From NCBI GenBank assembly GCA_933228895.1, contig OW121855.1, positions 36,470,698 through 36,534,697 on the forward strand: a stretch of 64,000 nt of DNA, in the 5' to 3' direction. The DNA comes from Platycnemis pennipes. Its lineage: Eukaryota > Arthropoda > Insecta > Odonata > Platycnemididae. Positions 50,221 through 61,992 of the stretch are shown in pieces; positions within the stretch are counted from its first letter, which is position 1; each line of letters begins with the position of its first letter. The notes beneath the pieces are model-generated. The model searched no databases. It saw only the letters and a list, made by a program, of their open reading frames with translations, and was not told the DNA's origin. Made by a program: the position numbers and the translations under genes.

Positions 50221-50257
50221 AGCAAAAGACTGAATTTGTGAAATTCAGTCTTTTGCT
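50221..50257. repeat. perfect 17-bp hairpin with 3-nt loop
   Basis: The stem agcaaaagactgaattt (50221-50237) and its exact reverse complement (50241-50257) are separated by gtg. The arms are too perfect and the loop too short for a typical microRNA precursor. It more likely arose by local inverted duplication inside intron 1. Confidence 0.85.
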
Positions 50258-50681
50258 GTGATGAAACACGACTATACCACAAATATTGATTCCCACTAAG
50301 AGTTTATTTACAGGGTTTATCTCTTTCCTGCGTTTATTTTTCGCATGCTAAAATTAATAAGGTAGTCATGTATACTTATTATAAAGATCGCAAAAATTGT
50401 CGAATATCTCAGTAGTTAATTTATTCTCGTGCGCCAAATGCAGACAACCGTAACAACCTAAGCGTGAATTACCTTACCGGTTAAAAAGTGAATGCTACAT
50501 ATCATGGGCAGAAAATATTTTAAAATAAAACATAGCTAACCCTCGAATTCTGAGAATTTCATTTCAGAAATTATTGAAAATATAATCACGATCTTTGGTA
50601 CCTAATCGCGTTAAAACTAAGGTAACGTACAATTTTATCCCATGATTACTCCGCTAAATGGTTAACCAGATTCACCACAGC

Positions 50682-50867
50682 TCCATCCAATCCTGGCGAC
50701 CAGGGTGGCCCAGTCGGTTACAACTTGAGTACCCAAGGGTCTTGGGTTCGAATCCCGTCTCAGATGCCGATGCTGATCGCTTTGATATTAATGTAGGTTA
50801 GTCCTTACGACATAACCTAGGTGCTGTGAGGACCAAACACCTAATTCTACCGCTTCCATCCAATCCT
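50682..50867 (+). repeat. tRNA-derived SINE with 13-bp target duplication (family C)
   Basis: The element (50695-50854, 160 bp) is flanked by the exact direct repeat tccatccaatcct (50682-50694 and 50855-50867). It has an A-box-like gtggcccagtcggttac and a canonical B-box ggttcgaatccc at tRNA spacing, then a body ending gtgctgtgaggaccaaacacc. Long target duplications are expected for LINE-mobilised SINEs. Intact flanks indicate a fairly recent insertion in intron 1, in the sense orientation. Confidence 0.88.
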
Positions 50868-52467
50868 TTCCACCATTGACAACCATTTAATTTGCACGAC
50901 AGCAGATTTCAGAACGAAATGAGCTAGCAATAGATTTGCTACCCACAAGATACCTATATTTCAAAAATGTTTCCATATCAGTTTCATTTAACCCAGCAAT
51001 AATCATTTATCCTTTTCTCCAGATTTCCACAGCATTTAATGTGACCCTCGTCAATATCACTTCATCCTTAGCCTGCGAGGAAATTATCACAGCGTTCCAA
51101 CGAGGATTTCATTTCCGTGAAGAGATAACTTTCAACGTACTATTTCAATAACCAAGATTTACTATAACATGAATGTAACGTCATCTTTGAAGAGTCCATT
51201 TTTAGTACTACCACGTACACCCGTTCTCAAACCACAACCGCATAACACAACTTTACTACTGCGGCGCTCGGAATTGTCTTCAAAGGCCTCCTCCCTATTA
51301 TGTACGACTCACTCGTGCCGTGCTTTGGCAACGATCTCGGTCAGTCTGTAGAGAGGAGCTTTGACGTTGGGCGCGGGGGAATGAAATGTGAATCACGTGG
51401 TCGGAACTCTGGCCTAACTCGAGCCAACTGTTCCCACTCGCAACTTGCGGCGCATCACACGCAACTTAAAGAGGACAAAAAGCAATCGATTTATGACGTA
51501 CAGTCATATGGCGCGGGAAGATGAGCAATCTTGGCAATCGAAGCATAGCAATAACAAATTAACTAGCCAATGTATAAATATATATTATTTCGGTCGTGTC
51601 GATCTACATTTTCCGTACCGATTTCCATTGATCGAGAGGTCAAGGTTTTTCACTTTCATGCAGTAAGGAAGTAAAATGCAATTGAAATGTGTATGAGGTA
51701 ACCCATTTAATTCATTTTTTCATCATTTCATAGTTTAATATTCAACCATTTTTATATTATTTTGCGTTTTACTTTTCGTTTATAGTCATCGGACATCTCC
51801 TTCTGAACGATGCATTGCTGCATCCGTATCAATCAAGTGTAATACTACCAATCCTATACTTGTATCTTCGCAGGTTGGTGATCGATTTTTTCGCTAGTAA
51901 AGTGGGGTAGAAAAATATTCGATTATTGCACACCTGGCAAATATTTTTTATACTGCACGGTTTTTATTTAAACCTATGAATTTTCTTGGCTTTCAACGCA
52001 GCGAATAATTTTATTTTGTACGTCTTTTAACCAGCAATGTTGACTGATTTGGATGTGATCTTGGAAGACATCCTCGACTGCAATTACACACATTTAGTAT
52101 TGCAGGGAAAACCACGCCACAATTCCCTATAAGCCGCCGCATTTCTTTGCAATGAAGTGCGTTGCCCTGTTAAGCTGCACCGACTACTTTCTTTATTAAA
52201 TGGCCTACGTCATTCATTCCAAAACCCACTTCAGTTAGAAAAACTGTTGCATGCTTTAGAAATGAGCTCTTCTGCACAAGAAGAAGAATATCGTAGAAAC
52301 AGATTCCATAAATATCTCGGCACACCATACGCAACCAATAAGTGCGTTGATTTTTGGTAGCACTTGCGGGATTCTTTCATATGATAGCGCTTTGTTTATA
52401 AGGTCTTCAACTTCTCACGCTATTTCGCACCGAGTAACCTAATCTTTAACCAAATACAAACACAACA

Positions 52468-52550
52468 CCTATGCCCGAGGAGGAATTGAAACCCGCGACT
52501 TTTGGGTTCCCTTGTCGGCCAGTTACCGAATAGGCTAGACCGGCCTGCAG
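52468..52550 (-). repeat. tRNA-derived SINE head
   Basis: On the minus strand 52550 to 52468 reads a tRNA-like head: ggtctagcctattcggtaac (A-box-like), then cgcgggtttcaattcctcc (B-box-like) and cgggcatag. It is too degenerate at the B-box to be a working tRNA gene. The tail cannot be assigned to families A-C. Confidence 0.55.
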
Positions 52551-55500
52551 TTTCCCATATGCCAGCACAAAATTCCTACACGTTTTTCCACTAAAGGCCC
52601 TAACTCTAAATGTCCACATCACGTTTTGAACGACGAGAAAAAAATATTTCTGGCTTTTTTTTAAATTCAAAATTATCATTGTTCATCTCTCACTTAGGTC
52701 CCTTTTAAAACTACTCCGTGTGCATTTCAATCTCTAACGTTCTTTGAAAAATTTGCATCAGAAGCGAGATTTAACTTAAGAGAGGTGCCCGAAGGAAAAT
52801 AATTTCATCAATTAATGGCTCACTGTCCAAAAAGCAATTAATTCCTCACCAGAATAAGTACAAGATTATCCTGCTACAACATGTAAAGACTTATTCGGCA
52901 TTTTCTTTCCTGAGTCACTTCCTAATAATTCTACTGCCTTCGACTTTATCCGACAAACTTGCATTAAGTCAAGCACTAGAATATGTAAAGAGAAATGTGT
53001 GGGGAATTTTGACTCAATTAAAAACTATTTGGAAAAACGATCTAGAATAGCAACTGAATCTTTAAAACATTGAAATTAATAGCATATAGCTAGCCTAATA
53101 TCATAAAACAACATAATAAATTGCCTTACAACGGTGACAACCTTAGCTCGGTATAAGAATTAAAAATCTATGGAATGCGAGAAATAATGCCATAGTATGA
53201 ATACTTGTAAAAAGTAAAACATGACAAGTTCAGCTTCTTTATCTTTTTACGTTTTTCATTGAGAGATTGGGTCGGCTGCTAGTGAAAATACAAGTTAAAT
53301 TTGGCAGAAAAAGAAAAGGTTGTGTTAGGAAACACAAAAGGCAGACGTAGATTTGTAACAGGATGGGGAAGGTAGATTGGATAGAGAACGGCAAGAAAGA
53401 GACGATTAGTATCGTCTTAGAGCAATAGAAATTTTGGTATGGGATACCAGCTGGAAAGATCTGAAGCAGAATGAAGGATGTGTCGTCTTCGGAACTTTGG
53501 AAGAGGATAATACAGGAAAATACTGAAAGAAAAACAAGGACAATTGATATTGGAGAGCATGAGTGAAGATAGAAGGGAATATATGAAGAGTTAAGCGAGA
53601 TTATGAAAATCTTATAGCGTGCTGTGCAAGAGAAAGGTTACGGATTGTTCAACGACGGATGTAAAGTTCATAGTTTAAGGTTGTCACAGTCCAAGAATCT
53701 ACCATTACTGGTATAATGCATGCCATGGCGAATGTGAATTTTTAGATATAGAATGGTGTACCTTTGGAAAACAGCCGTTGACTCGAAATGTGGTTGCGTT
53801 GTAGAGCATATGCCATAGAGGAATGTCGGTTGAAAGACACATATCGACAGATATCTACTAATAAATCCTTTCCTTAATTCCTCTTGCTCATCTTTCAGAT
53901 ACTTTTAAAATAAATGATTATAGAATTGTAACGAAAAGTCATCAATATAAAAATATGTTTTAGTATTCATGGAGATAGCCAAAGCATTATCTTTAGCATT
54001 TAATATTCATGATATAATACGTCTATATCGATTCACCTATTAAACTGGAGAAGTTAGACATATAAAAGGATGAATTTAAATGTGTTCAATCCTGAAGCGC
54101 TCATTATAGCTCTTTAAGTGCTCCCATGTAGTCTTCGCCTAGGGGTGTTCACTTGGAGTTTCACACAGCTCTTATAGGTTTCAAGGAAAGGAGAAGAATT
54201 ACAGCTGCCACTCACATTCAGTGGCACCTAAGGATCCCTTCCTTGTTTAATGGTTTTCGTTGCGCGCCAGGCACCTGCTGCAGCCCTTACGGTTTACGGG
54301 GCAATGAACCCTTGCCGAGGAAAAAATACCACCTGTTCGAAGCATTAGCGATGCATTTACACTTATGCCTGACATTACCTTAGATTGTTTGTCAGATGCC
54401 TATTTCAGCCATCATCTCCTAGAAAAAATGTTAATATGCTGCTTCATTTCATCGCAGCTTTTTTTCTTTTTTACACTAACCTATGTGATAAGCGATGAAT
54501 CAACGCGATTCTCGATTGATTTGATTTGCATCCCAGATATTGTATTTCAAGGTAACATGATAAATTTATTTCAAGGAAATGGATAAAATAACAAATAATT
54601 AACAAACACAAAACCGTAAGAGAACTTTCTAGGGACGTAGATGTTTTAGGCAAGCGGTTGGACAAAACCTCGTCACTTTTTTTCCGCTTAAAATCTCAGC
54701 GCTAGCAAATGATATGATGTTTTTTTTTCGCACGAGCACTAAACCGACAAGGTTAAGATAAACGTAAGTATCTAACAAATTTTGTAGTCTTTCAAACCCA
54801 AAGTAGTGGATGTGCCGATTAATTAGAGGCAGAAATGGATTAAAAATATTAGTCTCGGTATGTCAGTGAGGCATAAGAAAAATAGAACTCTCTCGCAGAC
54901 CAAAATGTAAACAAAAAACATGCCTAAATAAATTCCGTAGGTTCTGGCGATATTGCGTGGTATTCGAACATATCAGAAAGAAGACAAAAATTTGCAATTT
55001 ACCACATAAAAAAAACTTTATTCCGACCCGGGTTTCGTTGGCACTGCAACATCGTCACGATGTTAGCACTGCAGTTAAGGTTTTCTTTATCAGAATTTGT
55101 CCTTTTACAGAGTAAAATGGCATATGAATGAGGTTTTTGGAAATTGGGAAGAAGCAAATCCGATTTTAAGAAAAACTGTCACATAGTAAATCACACTTTC
55201 ATGGAATCTGCTGCATCAAATACGGTGGAAAACGGGAACGGTTTTCACTTATCGGCCAATATTTATCCTACCAGAGAATCACTGTTGAAGGCATTACAAG
55301 TTTTTCACTTTCTCAGATCATTCTCATGGTTGTTTTTAGTCCCTGACATCTGTTGCGTCGAAAATAATATTTTTTGAAGTTCTACTAGAGTAACGAAAGA
55401 GATATTGTGATTGGGAAAAAACTAGCTCCAAAGAAAACTTCATAACCGTAATGCGGAATATTCAAACGCCACTCGGAGTCAAAATTAAACGAAGGCTGGA

Positions 55501-57348
55501 GTAAATTATGAGTTGAGGTGCACGAAGACGGGAGTGCAGAGCTGAGCGCGGCAATCTTGACCAAGATAGGAATGCTGTGATAAGGAGACATAACAGAAAC
55601 CTTTTAAGAGATTTTTTTAAGCTGCTACCCTCCAAATCTATGCTTGTCAAAAGACTCTTATGTCTTGCTTTCCAATACGATATATTTTAGTTCTCTCCTT
55701 TAGGCTTTGCCTTGACTACTCATTATTAGGACGCATCTTACTGCTTTTGCGTGTGAAGGAATGAATAATACCTACAACAGATAACAATAAGTTAACCCAA
55801 TTGTTTAGAATGCCATTATATTTAATCGGAATGGTGGTAAATGAAATTGGCTGTTTCTGGAAAAATCCTATTCAATTAGGCGGAGCAAGATCGAAGCTAC
55901 ACTTCCGGACATTAATTTTAAAAAATTTCTTTCGCGCATGCTTGACCTTGAAGGAATGGAAATAACTTCTCTCTAAAAGTATCTAACTAGTTATTAATTT
56001 GCAAAGCAGTTCCGTCACGGAAAAAGTAAGGATATTATAATCATGTTGACACAATGATATTCCAAAGAAATGGGTTGATTCTTTTTGTCATAGGTAGGTA
56101 TACGAAAAAAAATCAGTGCTGCAAGAGCCACAAGATTCTCGTAAAAATTGTGAATACAAAATGCTTTTCACTATTGTTTTATAATTCACTCTTTCATTTA
56201 AGAAAAACTAGTAAGCGTAAATCCAATGCTGCTTTTAAGCAACTACTATGTTTCAATTAATGCCAAGCATTCTGTACCGCGCCAAGAACTAAGAACTATC
56301 TATGGTAATTTTCCTTTAGATGCTACTCCTTAGTGAACTTATACTTTATCAGTGGGCTTAAAGTTAGAATTTTAGGCTTTTTAAACTCTTTAAAGTACAT
56401 TTTCTTCGAATATTAACTTAAATAATTATGTAAAGTAATTTCTCAAAATTATTTATGGGAAATAATAGGTATAATTAAAGCATTCATTGCCACCTCATGG
56501 TCAGCAATCACAATGCAGCTTCGTGTCTAAAACCCTCCATTTTTAAAACAACGGATGAGGTTTAGATATCCTAGAATCCCGAGAAATTTTGCAACATTCC
56601 ATCAATAAGACCCTCCTGGTTAACGAGCAGGTGCTCCCCTTCCTCTCTCCGATATTATTCCCCATCCCTTTAAAATCCCTAGTTTAAAACAGTGAGGAAA
56701 ACTGGCAATCTAAAGTGTTCAAGGACAGATGCACCCATAAACAATATGTACTGGACAAGTGTTGAAAAGAGAGATTGATTTTACAAATTCTTTCCCTTCT
56801 CCCCCTCCACCGTTCAAAACCTCTCATTCCTAAAGAAATGTATGCTTATCAATGCCTACGGGACATCATTTCTTCTCCATAATGTCTCTTTTCAGGCAGG
56901 CATCGCGATTTGTTCTCTTTATTTCGTCATTTCACTCTCTTTGATTCCGTCCTTCGTCTCTTCTTTAATCCACGGCGGTCATTTCCCAACTGAAATACCC
57001 GTTTTGCAAATACCCTTATGTGATTCCCTCAACGCATGGTATTCGTCAAGTGGAAGCTAGGAGGGCCAGCTCTCGCTCATACCTCATTTTTCTGACGGTA
57101 TTGGCAATTTAAACTCATCCCTACATCTACAACGCATACCGTATTGTTAGCTAAGCACAGATAATTCATTGCTACGTCAATATTTCTCAAATGGGAGCGT
57201 TTGTTATTGTTACCTTATCCACCGATGGACACCTTCCAAGAGGTAGATTCATTTCAAAGATAAAATTTGTCACGGCTCGTGCCAGCCAGGAAAGAATCCA
57301 AAACTTTTTCGAATCCGCAGTAATTTCCAACCACTCGGTTTTTTCCAG

Positions 57349-57508
57349 GGAGACTGCAGATGGAACTGCGTGGACACCAACCGCCAGGTGAAGCTGAATA
57401 ACACGAATCTCTTAATGCTAACCGACGTGGAAAGAAGAGTCCTACAGAAGGTAGCCCTCGCCAAACTTCAAGCACTCAACCTAGGAGCTTCTGTCCGAAT
57501 ACCAACGG
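57349..57508 (+). CDS. ARHGAP6-like: ARHGAP6-like RhoGAP, exon 2 (residues 531-583)
   Basis: A strong acceptor (ggttttttccag) opens the exon in phase 0 and cgg|gtaagt closes it in phase 1. The 53 codons begin GDCRWNCVDTNRQVKLNNTN and continue with DVERRVLQKVALAKLQALNL then GASVRIPT. This linker upstream of the GAP domain is, as I recall the family, conserved in ARHGAP6-type proteins. The match of phases on both sides supports the join to exons 1 and 3. Other open frames covering this exon are shadows. Confidence 0.88.
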
Positions 57509-59382
57509 GTAAGTGAGAGCCAAATCTTTAAATTCATCGACATTCTCTTTTGTCTCATCCGTAGAAGTGAATTGAAGATATCCTTAAAATTCATTACATA
57601 TATTTACATCAATTACATTTAAAGTAAATTGTTCAGTAAAAGAATAATGTAAGGGGATCGGATTGATGGGGTGGCTAGAGTACTAGCCTCCCATCCCAAT
57701 TATCCAGGTTCAACTTCCTGGCGACGGTAGAGGTTTTTCTTTAGCGGTTAACCGGTCCCTACTAGAGTGTTACGCGAAGAGATCGAGTTCATTACTCGGT
57801 TCGTCGGAGGGGACGTTGAACTGAGGACCACTTTGCAAGCTAAAGCCAAAGCCAATTTTACCTTCTCCCTTCCTCCACTCCCCATCTTTCCCGATATTTC
57901 CAATGGCGCAAATCACCTAAGCTGCCGGTTGTCTTCTACGGATAACTAACAGGAATATTTTAGCACGGGTATATATTGGGATAAAGGTTTGTTTCTACAT
58001 TTGTGAAATACGTGGAGTGTGAACTTCACCACAATCGCAATGCCCCTGATTATCGATTACATTCAGTGAGGTAGTTAGCGTATTTGGCCAAAATTTCCCA
58101 ATGTTCTTCATATAGAAGCAAGAATAAGAAATACTGCATTAGCAAAATAATTGTTCCCTAAGAGTTTTTTTCAAAGAGCTTCAAATTGCATTTTTTACAG
58201 AAACTTAAGTAAAGACGTGAAGATAAAATTTAATGAAGAGTTTAATATGAGTATAACATGGTATGGTTGATTGGTTGCTGAACAGGAATAACAAATTTAG
58301 GTTAGTTGCTTTTGACAAGAGGGCTAAGAGGAGGACCCACAATGTAGTCCGGGATGCTATAGAAGGAAATGATGTGTATAGTTGGAAAAAATTTGAATGA
58401 AGAAGAAAATGTTGACAGATATGGACGGCAATTGGACAAGAGAATACATGGAGGGAGAGGAGAATACTTAGTAGAGGAGAGGGTGAAAAAGCACACGCTT
58501 ATTTTACAGAAAAAGTGAAGGTAAAAAAATATCAAGCGTTAAGTTATTAATATTTCTTAATCTTTCCCCAATCTTTCTACATCATTTTTGTTTAAAGGTG
58601 ACTGTACTTTCAATGGACAGTAGAGGTATGGGGAAAGATAGGGGTAATTAAACAGTAACTCAGGATCCTCCCTGCTGATAGAACACAAATAATAATGGTG
58701 ATACATAACTGGTCTATGTTTTCGTAGCCAAAAATTGTTCGTGGTGGTCCCCACCAGTGATTATTATATTCTAAAAGTCTCAATAAATTTACACTGTATT
58801 ATTGGCTTGAATTTCCTCGGTAGAACGTTTGGCTAGGGTAAGGCGATTCCCTGACTATTCCCTGAATATTGTTCCAATGACAACAAGTTTATTACATTAA
58901 AATGAGAAACCGTCAAGGATTTGTTTTTGAAATTACGGCCCTGGGAAATGTATGAGTTATAGTTCTTTTAATTAGGATTTTTTCGCGTATTGAACTCATC
59001 TCATCGTTTGTCGTAATTTCATTAAGTAGCAAAGTCACCTATGCGTTGAATTTAGTTTTGTAAGTAAAATGTACTTGAAAAAATCAAAGGGTTTGTCTTC
59101 ACTGCACCGTTTTAAAAAAGTTTTCCTCCGTAATTTTTCATTGGCCTAAAACACCTTTTTTTTAATTTTTACTCCCCCGTGTTCTGTTGAGTGCGATACC
59201 TATTATTTCTTCACCCCATAGCAGAACATCAATTTTTTTTTTGTTTCAAAATTGCAATTAGCAACTTTTTGTTTTATTTTAGACGCGATTTTATTTTCCG
59301 CTGCGGTTATTTATTCCTAGCATTTATTCATTGCTCTGACGGCAGGTCTTCATCAGCGTAATGTATCCTTCCGCCGTTGCAG
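57509..59382 (+). other. RhoGAP intron 2, with one SINE head
   Basis: GT-AG intron of about 1.9 kb. It holds a tRNA-like SINE head at 57664-57740. The remainder is AT-rich with no readable features. Confidence 0.7.
57664..57740 (+). repeat. tRNA-derived SINE head
   Basis: An A-box-like stretch (gtggctagagtactagcc) is followed at tRNA spacing by a B-box-like aggttcaacttcctgg and a T-rich run. No target duplication is obvious. It lies about 150 bp downstream of the exon 2 donor, in sense orientation. Confidence 0.55.
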
Positions 59383-59487
59383 GAGAGGAGGCCGTAGCGG
59401 TGGCTAAGCCACGGCGTAGGCCCTACTTGTTGAGGAGGAAGGCCAGAACTACTACCAGCCCCTTGGACGGTGGAAGGCGATCTGGAG
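59383..59487 (+). CDS. ARHGAP6-like: ARHGAP6-like RhoGAP, exon 3 (residues 584-618)
   Basis: This 105-base exon lies between cgttgcag and gag|gtgaga and enters and leaves in phase 1. It encodes EEAVAVAKPRRRPYLLRRKA followed by RTTTSPLDGG. The basic RRRPYLLRRKA stretch could be a membrane- or nuclear-targeting patch (inferred); a similar basic word precedes the GAP domain in ARHGAP6-type proteins. Confidence 0.85.
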
Positions 59488-60157
59488 GTGAGAAATGGCA
59501 ATCTATCGTCCCTAAACCATTAAAATTTAGAAGGAGGAGTACAAGGAGTATCGCTAAGAGGTACAAGTCGTGCTGACCCCAACTTAACAAGTTGTGAATG
59601 TGAACTAATCTACCAAAGGCTGGTCTGTACGTAGTATTTGTGCATAAATTAAGTTTTACGCAAATGCGGCATAATAAAATGGAAATTTCAAACAATTTTC
59701 GTAAGCTCTCGGCTATACTAGAAGTCTCAATTGAGCGAAATAACATGGCTAATATTTCTTCCTTAAAACCTTCCAAAAAGCCAAGTTGGTTTTTGCATAA
59801 TAAGGTCAAATTCCTAAGTGATTTAATAATTATGCTAAAGACATTACGCCGTTTCAAATCGAATGATTAACTGAAAATTGTCATCATCTCCCGCCCTCTT
59901 CTTTTTCTTTAATTGCCATAAATGCATAATTCTTCAATTATTGTTTCCAAGTGATAACTTGAAATCCTGATTAATTATTTCTAATTGTGACCATGCCTAA
60001 ACAGTAACAACATACGGATAATGTGAAAGCTATACTTTTTATTGATAGAATACCTACGTCAAATAATGACAGTTTTACTTCAAGCCTACATGTTGGCGTA
60101 TTTTCCCTCATGATGTAATTTCTCGTGAGTATTAAAAAACATCATCCTTCCCTTTAG
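59488..60157 (+). other. RhoGAP intron 3
   Basis: GT-AG intron of 670 bases, AT-rich. Open frames over 59423-59870 on both strands have no recognised content and cross the exon border, so they are not genes. Confidence 0.7.
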
Positions 60158-60336
60158 ATTCACCCGGCGGAAGTGGTTTAGTGTTCGGAATACCCATATC
60201 GCAGTGCATCGACAATGAAACAGCCCCGGCTCGCTCTGGAAGGGACTCTGGAGGGAGCAGTAGTAGATCAAGCGCTGGTTCCTTGTCTGAAAGTACCACA
60301 TCACCGCCATCTCCTCGGAGAGATAGCAGCGATGAG
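60158..60336 (+). CDS. ARHGAP6-like: ARHGAP6-like RhoGAP, exon 4 (residues 619-678)
   Basis: The acceptor atccttccctttag and donor gag|gtaagt bound 179 bases that enter in phase 1 and leave in phase 0. The exon contains SGLVFGIPISQCIDNE, a motif characteristic of the region just before the GAP domain in ARHGAP6/36 proteins. A Ser/Arg-rich acidic-basic linker (SGGSSSRSSAGSLSESTTS, then PPSPRRDSSDE) follows and is likely phosphorylatable. Vertebrate relatives, as I recall them, have a longer linker before the GAP domain, so another small exon between here and 61.8 kb is possible. Confidence 0.87.
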
Positions 60337-61244
60337 GTAAGTGTCGAGTTACTCTCTTTCCTAGAAATTCATTTCCCTGATCTTCCCCTCTCCGAAACTC
60401 AGGAAATTCACTAGCACCTGACGCCATGTCGATATTTACACCTTTGCAAATACGAAGTGCCTCTAACAGCTGAATTCCAAGAGGTGTGCATTATGTGGAG
60501 AGGATTAATCTATGAAATGAGAAGAGAACCTCAGAAACACAATTCATATATGACCATAACTACATTATCATGGCTCTCGTCACAGCAGATATTGGAACAT
60601 GTATTACAAAACTAAATGAAGGCATCATGCCTAAATATCCAACGTTCACTGGTGCAATTAGTAAATATGTATTTCCTCACCCCTCCTCGATACTCTCGGG
60701 GAAACTGGCCTAGAGAAAACAACCCCTACCATTATCTTACCTACCACGAAAGTCCCGCCCCCTTCCCTGCTCACATACTACTTTGCCACCTATAGTAGCA
60801 AAGTAGTCCTGTGTCGTTTCCCTGTCCCTCACTGCTATCTCCACCAATGTTGCATTCATATATTCCCCGAATGTATACTATAAATATGCATAAAATTGCC
60901 GTGATAGAGTGAGATGCTTAGTAACAATGACAAAATTGTTCTACTGTTCAGATGTGAAACTCATTATTTCGCATTCAAAGCAAATGTGATTCCATCGAGC
61001 AGTTGTAAAGATATATAACCCTAAATTAAAAATAAAATATGATAACTGCGTCAGAAATTATTCGTTTTTTTTTAATTTTGGAAATTTCAGCATCCTAAAT
61101 GCCGGTTTTTTTCGTTGCATAGTCAAGGCACCTGCTTCCAATGTCCATTTATTCCGATAAGTTTTTAATTCTCTTCTTCTAATTAACCAGCGTCCGGATA
61201 GCATAACTATAACTTAATTATGCCTAAAGATGAGCATTTCAGGT

Positions 61245-61339
61245 TCAGTATTCCGTTCGTCCGATGGGATGTTAAGCCGTGGTCCCCTTGGCGCCTTTCG
61301 TAAAGAGTAGGCTAATACAGACGCTGGGTTTCTCTCCAA
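61245..61339 (+). repeat. SINE 3' part, same family as 37.9 and 38.2 kb
   Basis: Blocks cgtccgatgggatgttaa, cgtggtccccttggcgcc and gacgctgggtttctctcc occur in the same order as in the two copies at 37885-38433, here on the + strand. The tRNA-like head is missing, so the copy is 5'-truncated. Confidence 0.65.
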
Positions 61340-61509
61340 TCTCCCTCCGTTCCCTGAAAACTCCTACTATTACCCAATTACCCACCTGTCCTAAATGGCG
61401 AAAATGACCTCTGCCGTCGGTCGCCTCCCCTAAATAACTTACTATGACTTAATCGTCATAAAATTATTTTTATTTCCTCGGAACAAGTCTCAAATTCAAC
61501 TGCAACTCG

Positions 61510-61733
61510 CGAATTGGGTAGTGTTGAGCTGCTGACCTTATGCCCCGGGTTAGAATCCCGGGAGACCCTTAGGACACGTCCAGCCAAATCCAAGTAATTT
61601 TCCGGTTACCGGATACTTACGAGAAACCGCAGGCGGCACAGGGAAATGAACTACCTCCCCCTCCCCCCTTCCTACACTGATGTGTGAATTTCATAATCCG
61701 TTGGGCTTAGTTGTTAGTCATATCTACCCTCAC
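61510..61733 (+). repeat. tRNA-derived SINE (family B), second copy
   Basis: It has the B-box gggttagaatcccggg, then a body with cacagggaaatgaactacc, a C-rich run, tgtgtgaatttcat and an end like ctaccctcac. The body matches the minus-strand copy at 49252-49469. Its 3' end lies about 80 bases before the chosen acceptor of the first GAP-domain exon, so it overlaps the likely branch-point region. Confidence 0.7.
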
Positions 61734-61812
61734 TAACCAAATCAACCTTTGGGATTCACGCAACACTAACCAGAACCGACTGTGCAAAGATTCAATTTCG
61801 TCCCGAACACAG

Positions 61813-61992
61813 CGACCGAGAGAGAGCGGACCGGAGTGGAAGTGGAGCGATGGTTGGCCGGGAGAGGGAGCTACGCCGCCGCGCCCGAAGGTGCCACAGG
61901 TGGTGTTGGCCTGCCTGCAGCACATCAAGGATCACGGTCTTCACACGCTCGGAATATTCCGCGTCGGCAGTTCCAAGAAGAGGGTGCGGCAG
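61813..61992 (+). CDS. ARHGAP6-like: ARHGAP6-like RhoGAP, exon 5 (residues 679-738, start of GAP domain)
   Basis: This exon is 60 codons in phase 0, ending cag|gtgaga. From residue 704 it reads [20 protein letters not shown] followed by [15 protein letters not shown], the opening helices and arginine-finger loop of the RhoGAP domain. Arg728 (codon 61960-61962) is the predicted catalytic finger that reaches into the GTPase active site. GSSKKRVRQ immediately after is the wording typical of the ARHGAP6/36 group. The chosen acceptor (gtcccgaacacag) is pyrimidine-poor, so the exon's 5' border is less certain than its 3' border; the first 25 residues are not obviously conserved. Confidence 0.87.

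Larger units (their letters stand above)
48609..57348 (+). other. RhoGAP intron 1 (8.7 kb)
   Basis: AT-rich intron with GT-AG ends. It contains three SINE copies (49.3, 50.7 and 52.5 kb) and a perfect hairpin (50.22 kb). At 51240-51500 there is a moderately GC-rich stretch that could be a second promoter or enhancer; nothing specific can be read in it. Purine-rich text at 53280-53640 looks like very old retrotransposon sequence but has no readable motif. No extra coding exon was recognised. Confidence 0.65.
60337..61812 (+). other. RhoGAP intron 4, carrying two SINE pieces
   Basis: GT-AG intron of about 1.5 kb with a SINE 3' part at 61245-61339 and a full SINE at 61510-61733. A C-rich stretch with a short inverted repeat (actactttg, near 60776-60806) is also present. 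A further small coding exon here cannot be ruled out. Confidence 0.6.

Noticed and set aside
50695..50770. tRNA gene on the + strand
   Set aside because: A canonical B-box is present, but a 13-bp target duplication flanks the head plus an unrelated body, which defines a SINE.
53280..53640. Purine-rich stretch in intron 1 resembling decayed retrotransposon
   Set aside because: Texture only; no motif order could be established.
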